Assembly: GCA_964403185.1 (NCBI GenBank)
Contig: CAYOFK010000053.1
Span: 1-16,806, forward strand
DNA: 16,806 nt
Source of the DNA: CAYOFK01 sp964403185
Lineage (GTDB): Bacteria > Bacteroidota > Bacteroidia > Bacteroidales > VadinHA17
Direction of reading: 5' to 3'
Shown: positions 7,266-13,705 of the stretch, in pieces
Layout: each line of letters starts with the position of its first letter
How positions within the stretch are numbered: position 1 is the first letter of the stretch
Position numbers and translations under genes: made by a program
Notes under the pieces: generated by a model
What the model was told of the DNA's origin: nothing
Database searches by the model: none
What the model saw: only the letters and a program-made list of their open reading frames with translations

Positions 7266-8345
7266 ATGAAAAAACGTGTTATTAGTATTCAGATCATGAC
7301 TGCAATTACGGCATTCACCTTGCAGGCTCAGCAGTCAGGTATTGAGGAGAAGCTCAATAATCTGGAGCAGGACTTTGAATATCTCCAGCACAGTCTCCAG
7401 CAGATAGGTAAAGCCATTGATGATATATACTGGTATCAGAAAGTCGGAGATGTGGCCCATATTGATAAGGTGTACATGACCGGACCTCCCCTGCGCAGGG
7501 AAAAAAATCCTACAGCCCAGGGTGCGGGCAACCCGGTAAAATTCTGGTCCTATATTTTCATTCCGAAAAACCTTGATGCGGGAAAAAAATACCCGCTTCT
7601 GGTTTTTCCACATGGCGGTGTTCACAGCAATTTCGGCACCTACTACACCCATATTATCAGGGAATTAATGGCCCAGGGATACATCGTGGTGGCTGCAGAA
7701 TACCGGGGCAGTACGGGGTACGGCGCATCACACTACAGGAAAATTGACTATGGAGGGCTGGAGGTGGAGGATGTGGATGCCAGCAGGGCCTACATGCTTG
7801 AAAATTATAACATCATTGACAAGGACCGTGTGGGCATCCTGGGCTGGAGTCACGGGGGACTGATCAGCCTGTTGAATATTTTTGATCACCCGGAAAATTA
7901 TAAGGTGGCCTATGCAGGAGTGCCTGTAAGCGATCTGATTGCCAGAATGGGGTATAAAACCCAGGGATACAGGGACCTGTATTCTGCCGATTACCATATT
8001 GGAAAAAGTGCCTATGCTGATGTTGAGGAATACCGGAAACGCTCTCCTGCCTGGCAGGCTCATAAACTCCAGACCCCGCTGCTCATCCATACCAACACCA
8101 TTGACGCCGATGTGAATGTACTGGAGGTTGAACATTTGATCAAAAGTCTGAAAGCCGAAGGCAAACAATTTGAATACGAGATCTATAAGGACATCCCAGG
8201 CGGACATTCCTTTGACCGGATGGACACCAAAACCGCCCGTGAGATCCGCATGAAGGTGTATAATTTCCTTGCAAAATACCTGAATCCCCCGGGAAAATTC
8301 CAGAAAGTGGAAGACCTTGAAAAAGCGGCGTATGGGTTTTATTAG
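7266..8345 (+). CDS. Secreted S9-type (prolyl oligopeptidase-like) alpha/beta hydrolase without beta-propeller
   Basis: This 359-residue protein has a signal peptide (about 1-21, ending LQAQ), a helical, coiled-coil-like stretch (about 25-60) and then an alpha/beta-hydrolase domain of the S9 peptidase type. Visible elements are the oxyanion-region FPHGG (114-118), YRGSTGYG (146-153), the nucleophile elbow GWSHGG with S195, a probable acid D280 in NTIDADVN, and H314 in PGGHSF. S9 enzymes usually read GWSYGG at the elbow, and here the Tyr is a His. The N-terminal beta-propeller that gates substrates in prolyl oligopeptidases and dipeptidyl peptidases is missing, so size restriction of substrates cannot be assumed. 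Peptidase is the default family function, but an esterase acting on other substrates is equally compatible with the sequence. It lies 49 bp after dapF. Confidence 0.85.
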   Translation: MKKRVISIQIMTAITAFTLQAQQSGIEEKLNNLEQDFEYLQHSLQQIGKAIDDIYWYQKVGDVAHIDKVYMTGPPLRREKNPTAQGAGNPVKFWSYIFIPKNLDAGKKYPLLVFPHGGVHSNFGTYYTHIIRELMAQGYIVVAAEYRGSTGYGASHYRKIDYGGLEVEDVDASRAYMLENYNIIDKDRVGILGWSHGGLISLLNIFDHPENYKVAYAGVPVSDLIARMGYKTQGYRDLYSADYHIGKSAYADVEEYRKRSPAWQAHKLQTPLLIHTNTIDADVNVLEVEHLIKSLKAEGKQFEYEIYKDIPGGHSFDRMDTKTAREIRMKVYNFLAKYLNPPGKFQKVEDLEKAAYGFY

Positions 8346-8549
8346 TGTTGAGTTTTGAGTTTTGAGTGTAGGTGGGTTAACTGTAGAACGAACGTCCCCG
8401 TTCGTTCACCGGTTTGTCAGAACCGGGCTTTTCTTTCAGAATCTGACGGTTACGAGTCCCGGGTTCCGGGTCTCCAAATAGACCAAATCTCCAATTTGAT
8501 TTCCATTTCGAGGATGCTCGAAAAACCTATGTAATCAGAGATTGCTTGT
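8346..8549. other. Hairpin-rich convergent intergenic region
   Basis: This non-coding gap lies between the convergent hydrolase and methyltransferase genes. It begins with an 8-bp-period run of TGAGTTTT-like units (about 8347-8367). Four inverted repeats then follow: GAACGAACG/CGTTCGTTC (8386-8394 and 8399-8407, four-base loop), CCGGTT/AACCGG (8409-8426), CAAAT/ATTTG (about 8484-8498) and TTTCGAG/CTCGAAA (8506-8512 and 8517-8523, four-base loop). Only the second has a following T-rich stretch. I see no ORF of interest. Confidence 0.7.
8409..8435 (+). terminator. Possible terminator after the S9 hydrolase gene
   Basis: A perfect 6-bp stem CCGGTT (8409-8414) and AACCGG (8421-8426) with a six-base loop is followed by GCTTTTCTTT. 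It lies 64 bp after the stop codon and immediately after a separate 9-bp hairpin at 8386-8407. The T-run is interrupted, so efficiency is uncertain. Confidence 0.45.
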
Positions 8550-9197
8550 TTATCGACATTCCTGGTTACTGGTCCCTGCTGCATACTGATCACTCATCAC
8601 TTTTTTCCGCCCCACAAACTGAATCACCCTTCCCTCTCCCTGATGCATCAGGTTGGAGTCGAGAAGGATGGTTTCCTCTATAGCAGTAATGGTTTTGAGC
8701 ACTTTAAAATCGGATTGGATGTCTTCCAGACGGTACAGGTAATCCACATTTGGCGGTCCCCCGGTTTTATATCCGATCTGTTTTTTTTCAAAGGCTTCCA
8801 TAAGCAGGTATCCGCCAGGTTTCAGTAAGCCGGTCATCTCCCTGTGAAAACTCTCCCGGCCGGGTGCAGGAAGGTGCAGAAAAATAATGGCAACCAGATC
8901 AAAAGATCCGGCTTCAGTAAAACCGTTCAGAACATCTCCCACATGGTATTGAATGGCAACCTGATGTTCATGCGCCAGGGCCAGCGCCTTGTCCCGGCCT
9001 GTCTCACTGTAGTCCTGAGCCACTACATCCCATCCCAGAGTAGCTGCATAAACACCATTGCGGCCTTCCCCTTCTCCAGGGAGGAATACCCGGCCTGGTT
9101 TCAGGGTTTCAATAAAAGATTTAAAAAAACCATTCGGCCCGGTCCCGTAAACATAGTCGTTTATGGCATATCTCTGATCCCACATTTCTTTCATCAT
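8550..9197 (-). CDS. Class I SAM-dependent methyltransferase (TehB/thiopurine methyltransferase-like)
   Basis: This is a 215-residue Rossmann-fold methyltransferase. The N-terminal MWDQRYAINDYVYGTGPN is typical of a small cytoplasmic family related to TehB and thiopurine methyltransferases. Motif I is the glycine-rich FLPGEGEGRNGVYAA (about 38-52), followed by an acidic strand end (AQDYS) that would hold the SAM ribose, a motif II/III-like GSFDLVAIIFLHLP, and the post-II LLKPGGYLLMEAF. The substrate is unknown; some relatives act on tellurite or small thiols, others are uncharacterised. The start is uncertain between Met1 (9197) and Met2 (9194), or Met5 (9185), where family members often begin. 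The gene starts 9 bp after the stop of the M28 peptidase gene and is almost certainly cotranscribed with it. The last roughly 16 residues look like a low-complexity extension (see findings). Confidence 0.87.
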   Translation of the reverse strand: MMKEMWDQRYAINDYVYGTGPNGFFKSFIETLKPGRVFLPGEGEGRNGVYAATLGWDVVAQDYSETGRDKALALAHEHQVAIQYHVGDVLNGFTEAGSFDLVAIIFLHLPAPGRESFHREMTGLLKPGGYLLMEAFEKKQIGYKTGGPPNVDYLYRLEDIQSDFKVLKTITAIEETILLDSNLMHQGEGRVIQFVGRKKVMSDQYAAGTSNQECR

Positions 9198-9206
9198 ACA
9201 GAATAT

Positions 9207-10577
9207 TTACAGGTCAAACAGATCGATTAAATAGATGAGAGAAGCAATGGAGGCACTGCCCATCTGAAGTTCCCGTTCATTAACATTTTTAAAGACATCT
9301 TTGGCAGAATGGTGGTAATCGAAATACCGGTGATCGTCAGGAATGTACCCGATCAACAGGGCTCCAAAATCCCTGAGCGGACCAATATCGGATCCGCCAC
9401 CTCCTTTAACAAACCTGTCAAGACCGTAAGGTTCAAAATACTTTTGCAATGCCAGGAGTTCTTCCAGCCTCTCGCCTTCGGCGCCAAATCCAAATCCCTG
9501 TGGGGTGAACACTCCACGGTCTGACTCCAGGGCTGCATAATGACGTTCTCCCAGTGTTGCCGCCCGTTCAGCATACTTCCTGCCACCACGCTGATTGATT
9601 TCTTCATCCATGAACATCACTGCCCGTATGGTTCTTTTTGGTTTTATATCCAATACTCTGAACAAGCGGAGCACTTCGATGGCCTGGATGCATCCTCCTC
9701 CATCATCATGGGCTCCCTCCCCTGTGTCCCAGGCATCCAGATGTCCGCCTATGGTAATGATCTGCTCCGGGTGTCCGGAGCCCCTGATCTCACCCACAAC
9801 ATTGTAGGATAAAACATCAGGAAGGTTTTCGGAAGCGCTGATAATATGCAAAACCAGATCCGGATCTTTTGCCAGCCAACTGCTCAGAAGGTCAGCGCCC
9901 CTGGTGCTTACGCAAACAGCAGGAACTTTTTTAATATGATCATCGTACCGCAACACACCGGTATGGGGAATATCATCCTGTGCAGTGGTCACGGACCGTA
10001 CAACGACTCCTGTTGCACCGTAGCGTCCGGCCTCTGCTGCACCTCGTGTACGTTGGTTTACCGCCCCGCCATAGGCTGAGAAGGTATTGATTTTAACTTT
10101 ATTAAGCGGGCGGTTAAAAAATACAATTTTTCCTTCAATGGCACTTCGGCCCAAAGCCTGCAGGTCGTCAAAATTCTGAACCTCCACCACCTTTCCCTCA
10201 ATGCCGCCCGGTGGCGTACCAACGGAACGGCCCAGACCGGCAACTTTCAATTCTTCCGATCCCATGAGAGAGGATGCCATAGTGCAATATTCAACACTGC
10301 CTCTCCGCCAGTGGGGAACCATTACCGGTTGCAGAAATACACTGTCTGCACCCAACTCCAGCATAAGCTGACGCGTAAACTCAACTGCAGCAGCGGCTTC
10401 AGGCGTACCTGATATCCTTCCGGCAGTTTTTTTACACAAAAAACGGAGATTTTCATATGCTTCATGACTGGTCAGAGCTTCTTTATAGATCGACCGGATC
10501 ACGGTTTCGGGGTCTTGTTGCGCCGGGGCAATCAGGATAAACAAAAATGCAAAAATGGCAGAAATTAAAAGTTTCAT
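9207..10577 (-). CDS. Secreted M28-family zinc metallopeptidase (carboxypeptidase Q-like)
   Basis: This 456-residue protein has a signal peptide (about 1-19, ending APAQ), so it is exported. The overall order resembles carboxypeptidase Q/PGCP-type M28 peptidases: an N-terminal catalytic half interrupted by a PA (protease-associated) domain (about 110-250), then the dinuclear metal site. Likely ligands are H279 in GGHLDAWD, bridging D291 in AHDDGGG, catalytic E325 and ligand E326 in MDEE, D353 in ESDRG and a His of YHHSAKD (422-423). These are all the residues the family needs, so it should be an active exopeptidase. Whether it is an amino- or carboxypeptidase cannot be told from sequence. It is the first gene of a two-gene unit with the methyltransferase. 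No convincing promoter was identified in front of it; only a weak TAATTTTA word lies near 10600. Confidence 0.9.
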   Translation of the reverse strand: MKLLISAIFAFLFILIAPAQQDPETVIRSIYKEALTSHEAYENLRFLCKKTAGRISGTPEAAAAVEFTRQLMLELGADSVFLQPVMVPHWRRGSVEYCTMASSLMGSEELKVAGLGRSVGTPPGGIEGKVVEVQNFDDLQALGRSAIEGKIVFFNRPLNKVKINTFSAYGGAVNQRTRGAAEAGRYGATGVVVRSVTTAQDDIPHTGVLRYDDHIKKVPAVCVSTRGADLLSSWLAKDPDLVLHIISASENLPDVLSYNVVGEIRGSGHPEQIITIGGHLDAWDTGEGAHDDGGGCIQAIEVLRLFRVLDIKPKRTIRAVMFMDEEINQRGGRKYAERAATLGERHYAALESDRGVFTPQGFGFGAEGERLEELLALQKYFEPYGLDRFVKGGGGSDIGPLRDFGALLIGYIPDDHRYFDYHHSAKDVFKNVNERELQMGSASIASLIYLIDLFDL

Positions 10578-10730
10578 CTGGTCTGAAAATTTTGTGAGAC
10601 TCTAAAATTAAGGTATTTTTTGAATACGCCTCAAGAAAACCACATCCTGGCACCGACTGAGCCAGGGGAAACAGGCTTATGCTGAAACTCTGCAAACCGG
10701 ATTATGTTTTCTGGTTGACATCCTTTTATT

Positions 10731-10843
10731 CCGGTCCGGCAAAGCATCTCGCCTTTGCCTTGCATCCAGGCCGGACCGGTATCACGGTTGCCCGTGAACC
10801 CCCGGGCGATGCCCGGGGCTATTATCTTTCGCCCTTAGAGGGC
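10731..10843. repeat. Cluster of four consecutive GC-rich inverted repeats (cluster A)
   Basis: CCGGTCCGGC (10731-10740) pairs with GCCGGACCGG (10770-10779), enclosing GCAAAG/CTTTGC (10739-10744 and 10753-10758). Then come CACGG/CCGTG (10783-10787 and 10792-10796), CCCCGGGC/GCCCGGGG (10800-10807 and 10811-10818, three-base loop) and GCCCT/AGGGC (10831-10835 and 10839-10843). The - strand reading contains ATAATAGCCC and ATAGCCCCGG, both of which recur in cluster B upstream of gyrB. Confidence 0.75.
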
Positions 10844-10875
10844 TTCAACACTTCGACTTTTCGACCTTTCAACCT

Positions 10876-10921
10876 TTCGACCTCCTCCTCTTCAACTCTT
10901 CGACCTCCTCCTCTTCAACTC
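10876..10921 (+). repeat. Two exact 23-bp tandem copies in a pyrimidine-rich tract
   Basis: Copies at 10876-10898 and 10899-10921 are identical. Each begins TTCGACCTCC and ends TTCAACTC. Degenerate TTCGAC/TTCAAC units extend upstream to about 10850, consistent with slippage expansion. Confidence 0.9.
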
Positions 10922-11090
10922 TTCCAGGACCTCCCTATAGTCGGACACTGGAAGGTTTTCGCCCCCCCTGCCTTTGCGTTATTCTGCGTGTCCCTTCTGA
11001 TATGAGATGTGCCCCGGTCGGCCCGCTGGGGCAGTCCGCACGGTAACATTATGCGGGATCTGAATTGGGGCTGTCTCAAAAGCAACCTGG

Positions 11091-13076
11091 TCAGACATCA
11101 ATATTGGCATATTTGGCATGTGTTTCGATAAACTCCCGGCGCGGGGGCACTTCATCTCCCATCAGCATTGAGAATATTCTGTCGGCCTCCGCGGCACTGT
11201 CAATGGTGACCTGCTTTAGAGTCCGGTTCTCCGGATTCATTGTGGTATCCCAGAGTTGTCCTGCATTCATCTCACCCAGACCTTTATATCTCTGGATGGA
11301 TACAGAGCTGTCTTTTCCGCCGCCAAGCTCCTTTATATATTTTTTACGCTCTTCTTCTGTCCAGCAGTAATGCTGAACTTTACCTTTTTTGACCAGATAT
11401 AATGGCGGCGCTGCAATATACAGATTGCCATTTTTGATCAGTTCCTGCATATATCTGAAGAAAAACGTCATGATCAATGTAGTAATGTGACTGCCATCCA
11501 CATCGGCATCGGTCATGATCACAATTTTATAATAGCGCAGGCCATCAATATTAAGCGCTTTACTGTCTTCCTCGGTACCGATGGTCACCCCAAGGGCGGC
11601 AAAAATATTTTTTATCTCCTCATTCTCAAAGATCTTGTGCTGCATGGCTTTTTCAACATTGAGGATCTTTCCACGAAGCGGCAATATGGCCTGAAATTTC
11701 CTGTCACGCCCTTGTTTGGCCGTACCTCCGGCCGAGTCGCCCTCTACCAGGAACACTTCACAAAGCTCAGGGTCCCGTTCGGAACAATCAGACAATTTTC
11801 CAGGCAATCCGGAACCTGACAAAACCGTTTTCCGCTGGACCAACTCCCTGGCCTGTCTGGCAGCATGACGGGCTGTAGCGGCCAGGATGACTTTCTGCAC
11901 TATGATTTTAGCATCCTTTGGATTCTCTTCGAGATAATAGGCCAGGGAGGCACTGACAGCCTGATCGACAGATCCCATCACTTCGTTGTTACCCAGTTTG
12001 GTTTTGGTCTGCCCTTCAAACTGGGGTTCCTGAACCTTAATGGAAATAATGGCGGTAAGTCCCTCACGGAAATCATCTCCGCTGATGTCGAATTTCAATT
12101 TCGCAAGCATTCCCGATTTTTCGGCATAGCTTTTTAAAGTCCTGGTCAAACCCCTTCTGAATCCGGCGAGGTGCGTTCCCCCTTCAATGGTATTGATATT
12201 GTTCACATAGGAGTGGATGTTTTCAGAAAATGAAGTGTTGTATTGCATGGCAATCTCCACCGGGATCTCATTCTTTTCAGTCTCAATATAAATTGGTTTT
12301 TCAACCAGCCTTTCACGATTGGCATCCAGGAACTGCACGAATTCTTTCAGGCCTTCAACGGAATAAAAACTTTCTGAAAGAGATGTCTCATTGTTGTTTT
12401 CGTTTCCGTTTTCGTTTCCATTTTCCCTTTGCTCCCGCTTATCCGTTAATGATAAACGGACGCCTTTGTTAAGGAAGGACAATTCACGCAAACGGGTTGC
12501 CAGAATTTCAAAATTGAAATCAGTAGTGATAAAAATGGTGTCATCCGGTGTAAAGGTGATCTCTGTACCCGTAATATCGGTATCCCCGATCGTCTTTATT
12601 TTTCCAAGTGGTTTTCCCCTCTCATATTCCTGGACATGAATCTTCCCATCGCGATACACTCTGGCCTCGAGCTTTGCTGACAGGGCATTCACACAGGAAA
12701 CGCCTACACCGTGCAAGCCGCCCGACACTTTATAACTGTCTTTATCAAATTTACCTCCGGCATGCAGAACGGTCATTACCACTTCAAGAGCTGATTTTTT
12801 CTCCTTTTCATGAAAATCTATCGGGATGCCCCTGCCATCATCTAAAACCGTCAGTGATCCATCGGCATTTATATAGACTTCAATATTTTTGCAATGGCCG
12901 GCCAGGGCCTCATCAATAGAATTATCAAGAACCTCATAAACAAGATGGTGCAAACCTTTCACGCTGACATCCCCAATGTACATGGCAGGCCGTTTCCTCA
13001 CCGCTTCCAATCCTTCAAGTACCTGTATGCTTTCTGCAGAATAATCCTGATTCTCCTGTGTGTCCTTTTTACTCAT
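11091..13076 (-). CDS. gyrB: DNA gyrase subunit B
   Basis: GyrB is the ATPase subunit of type II topoisomerase, which introduces negative supercoils. The 661-residue sequence begins with the GHKL ATPase domain: N52 and E56 in EVLDNSIDEAL, D79 in DDGRGIP, and the SGGLHGVGVSCVNAL lid (118-132). The transducer follows, with FRRGLTRTLKSYA. The TOPRIM metal site is EGDSAGGTAKQGRDR and later DADVDGSHI, and the C-terminal QRYKGLGEMN and ENRTL motifs complete the core. The RYKGLGEMNA block, the EGDSAGG context and overall length favour GyrB over ParE, though paralogue assignment rests on motif similarity. It lacks the 170-residue insert of proteobacterial GyrB. A low-complexity Asn/Glu/Gly segment (residues about 218-230) is encoded by a hexanucleotide repeat. 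gyrA is not adjacent, and the gene appears monocistronic. Confidence 0.95.
   Translation of the reverse strand: MSKKDTQENQDYSAESIQVLEGLEAVRKRPAMYIGDVSVKGLHHLVYEVLDNSIDEALAGHCKNIEVYINADGSLTVLDDGRGIPIDFHEKEKKSALEVVMTVLHAGGKFDKDSYKVSGGLHGVGVSCVNALSAKLEARVYRDGKIHVQEYERGKPLGKIKTIGDTDITGTEITFTPDDTIFITTDFNFEILATRLRELSFLNKGVRLSLTDKREQRENGNENGNENNNETSLSESFYSVEGLKEFVQFLDANRERLVEKPIYIETEKNEIPVEIAMQYNTSFSENIHSYVNNINTIEGGTHLAGFRRGLTRTLKSYAEKSGMLAKLKFDISGDDFREGLTAIISIKVQEPQFEGQTKTKLGNNEVMGSVDQAVSASLAYYLEENPKDAKIIVQKVILAATARHAARQARELVQRKTVLSGSGLPGKLSDCSERDPELCEVFLVEGDSAGGTAKQGRDRKFQAILPLRGKILNVEKAMQHKIFENEEIKNIFAALGVTIGTEEDSKALNIDGLRYYKIVIMTDADVDGSHITTLIMTFFFRYMQELIKNGNLYIAAPPLYLVKKGKVQHYCWTEEERKKYIKELGGGKDSSVSIQRYKGLGEMNAGQLWDTTMNPENRTLKQVTIDSAAEADRIFSMLMGDEVPPRREFIETHAKYANIDV
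12396..12425. repeat. Hexanucleotide repeat inside gyrB
   Basis: Five consecutive 6-bp units alternate GTTTTC and GTTTCC on the + strand (the last is ATTTTC), so two full 12-bp units are exact repeats. On the coding strand they give ENGN-ENGN-EN. The length is a multiple of three, so the frame is preserved. Confidence 0.9.
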
Positions 13077-13163
13077 ATGTTTATCTATTTAAATAAATTC
13101 ATTAATACCTGCAAATTCCGGTTGTAAATATCTATTTCCGGAACATGTCTTACTGATAAATCT

Positions 13164-13171
13164 CAAAGGTA
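13164..13171 (-). promoter_or_regulatory. Candidate -7 box for gyrB (proximal)
   Basis: On the - strand, TACCTTTG matches TAnnTTTG exactly. Transcription would begin roughly 80 nt before the gyrB ATG. The -33 position does not contain a recognisable TTTG, so the call rests on the -7 box alone. Confidence 0.4.
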
Positions 13172-13288
13172 GGATCTCGTTGTTTTCCCCACTGATCTTT
13201 CACTTTTCACTGTCTTCGTGACTGTATTTGCAGGACGCTGATTTACAGACAATTATCAAATGAAGTCTGATAATGAAATTACATCATG

Positions 13289-13296
13289 CAAATATA
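13289..13296 (-). promoter_or_regulatory. Candidate -7 box for gyrB (distal)
   Basis: On the - strand, TATATTTG matches TAnnTTTG exactly and lies in an AT-rich stretch about 210 bp upstream of gyrB. The -33 region offers only CCTG at an 18-bp spacing. It may be an alternative to, or act with, the proximal box at 13164-13171. Confidence 0.4.
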
Positions 13297-13469
13297 CATA
13301 ATTTTAGTGATTTTCAGGCATTTAAACCTAAATTAACAAGGCGTTTTTTTAACAAGAAATGAACAGTTTTTTGATACTGAAAACCGCCTCTTCCGGACGG
13401 AGTGGTTTCCGGTAAAAAATGTATCTGTCAGACGATATCCTTAAACGCGAACCAATCCATAATTACAAG

Positions 13470-13676
13470 GTGTTGCGTTGCGGAAAATAATAGCCCGGAG
13501 GGCTTGAAGTCTGATAGCCCCGGTAACGTCCGGGGGGAAAAGTGGCACATAGATTCCCAACCCCGGACGGGGTTGAATTTTATGCAGTAATTCTCCTGGG
13601 TGCGGCATTGCGGTAAGCAAGAAAAAACCTCTGCGGCCCGGACTGCAAGCCGGGATACGTTTTCTCCGGGCCCCGG
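13470..13676. repeat. GC-rich palindromic element (cluster B), related to cluster A
   Basis: Inverted repeats in order are AGCCC/GGGCT (13492-13504), CCCCGG/CCGGGG (13518-13535), CAACCCC/GGGGTTG (13558-13575, four-base loop), CCCGG/CCGGG (13637-13654) and CCGGG/CCCGG (13666-13676). The words ATAATAGCCC (13487-13496) and ATAGCCCCGG (13514-13523) also occur, on the opposite strand, in cluster A (10813-10825). Similar GTTGCGG and ATTGCGG words end at 13483 and 13613, 130 bp apart, hinting at a repeat unit of about that size. Confidence 0.65.
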
Positions 13677-13705
13677 CGCCCAGGGCTGTTTCAGCACTCT
13701 CGACA

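Larger units (their letters stand above)
10578..11090. other. 513-bp gene-free region rich in palindromes and simple repeats
   Basis: No credible gene lies here. The region holds, in order, inverted repeats at 10646-10666, 10731-10779 (with an inner hairpin), 10783-10796, 10800-10818 and 10831-10843, then a pyrimidine-rich tract of TTCGAC/TTCAAC units (about 10850-10925) containing a 23-bp tandem duplication. Further inverted repeats lie at 10921-10954, 11010-11033 and 11036-11056. It separates the M28 promoter region from the 3' end of gyrB, so any gyrB terminator should be here, but none with a proper T-run was recognised. Confidence 0.75.
13077..13705. other. 629-bp gene-free region: AT-rich gyrB leader plus GC-rich palindromic element
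   Basis: The half next to gyrB (13077-13375) is AT-rich and contains two exact TAnnTTTG boxes reading toward gyrB. The other half (13380-13705) is GC-rich and full of inverted repeats (cluster B), following the stop codon of the barrel protein gene. Short open frames here encode proline/glycine/serine-rich peptides without recognisable domains, and I do not accept them as genes. A long imperfect hairpin at about 13380-13407 ends in TTTT on the - strand and could stop transcription from the barrel operon, but its Ts lie inside the stem. Confidence 0.7.

Noticed and set aside
7728..8207. A 159-residue - strand open frame inside the S9 hydrolase gene
   Set aside because: It is antisense to the catalytic domain with its triad motifs intact on the + strand; no independent support.
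8506..8523. TTTCGAG/CTCGAAA hairpin as a terminator for the methyltransferase operon
   Set aside because: The stem is good, but no T-run follows on the - strand, so it is recorded only as a hairpin.
10800..10818. CCCCGGGC/GCCCGGGG hairpin as the gyrB terminator
   Set aside because: It lies about 270 bp beyond the gyrB stop and has no T-run in that direction; it fits better as part of the palindromic repeat cluster.
10679..11005. A 108-residue + strand open frame between the M28 peptidase and gyrB
   Set aside because: Its sequence is the translation of inverted repeats and the TTCGAC-type tandem repeat, giving Ser/Thr/Pro low complexity, with no promoter or domain.
12396..12425. CRISPR-like or regulatory repeat array in gyrB
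   Set aside because: The units are 6 bp, contiguous and in frame with GyrB; this is a coding simple-sequence repeat, not spaced repeats.
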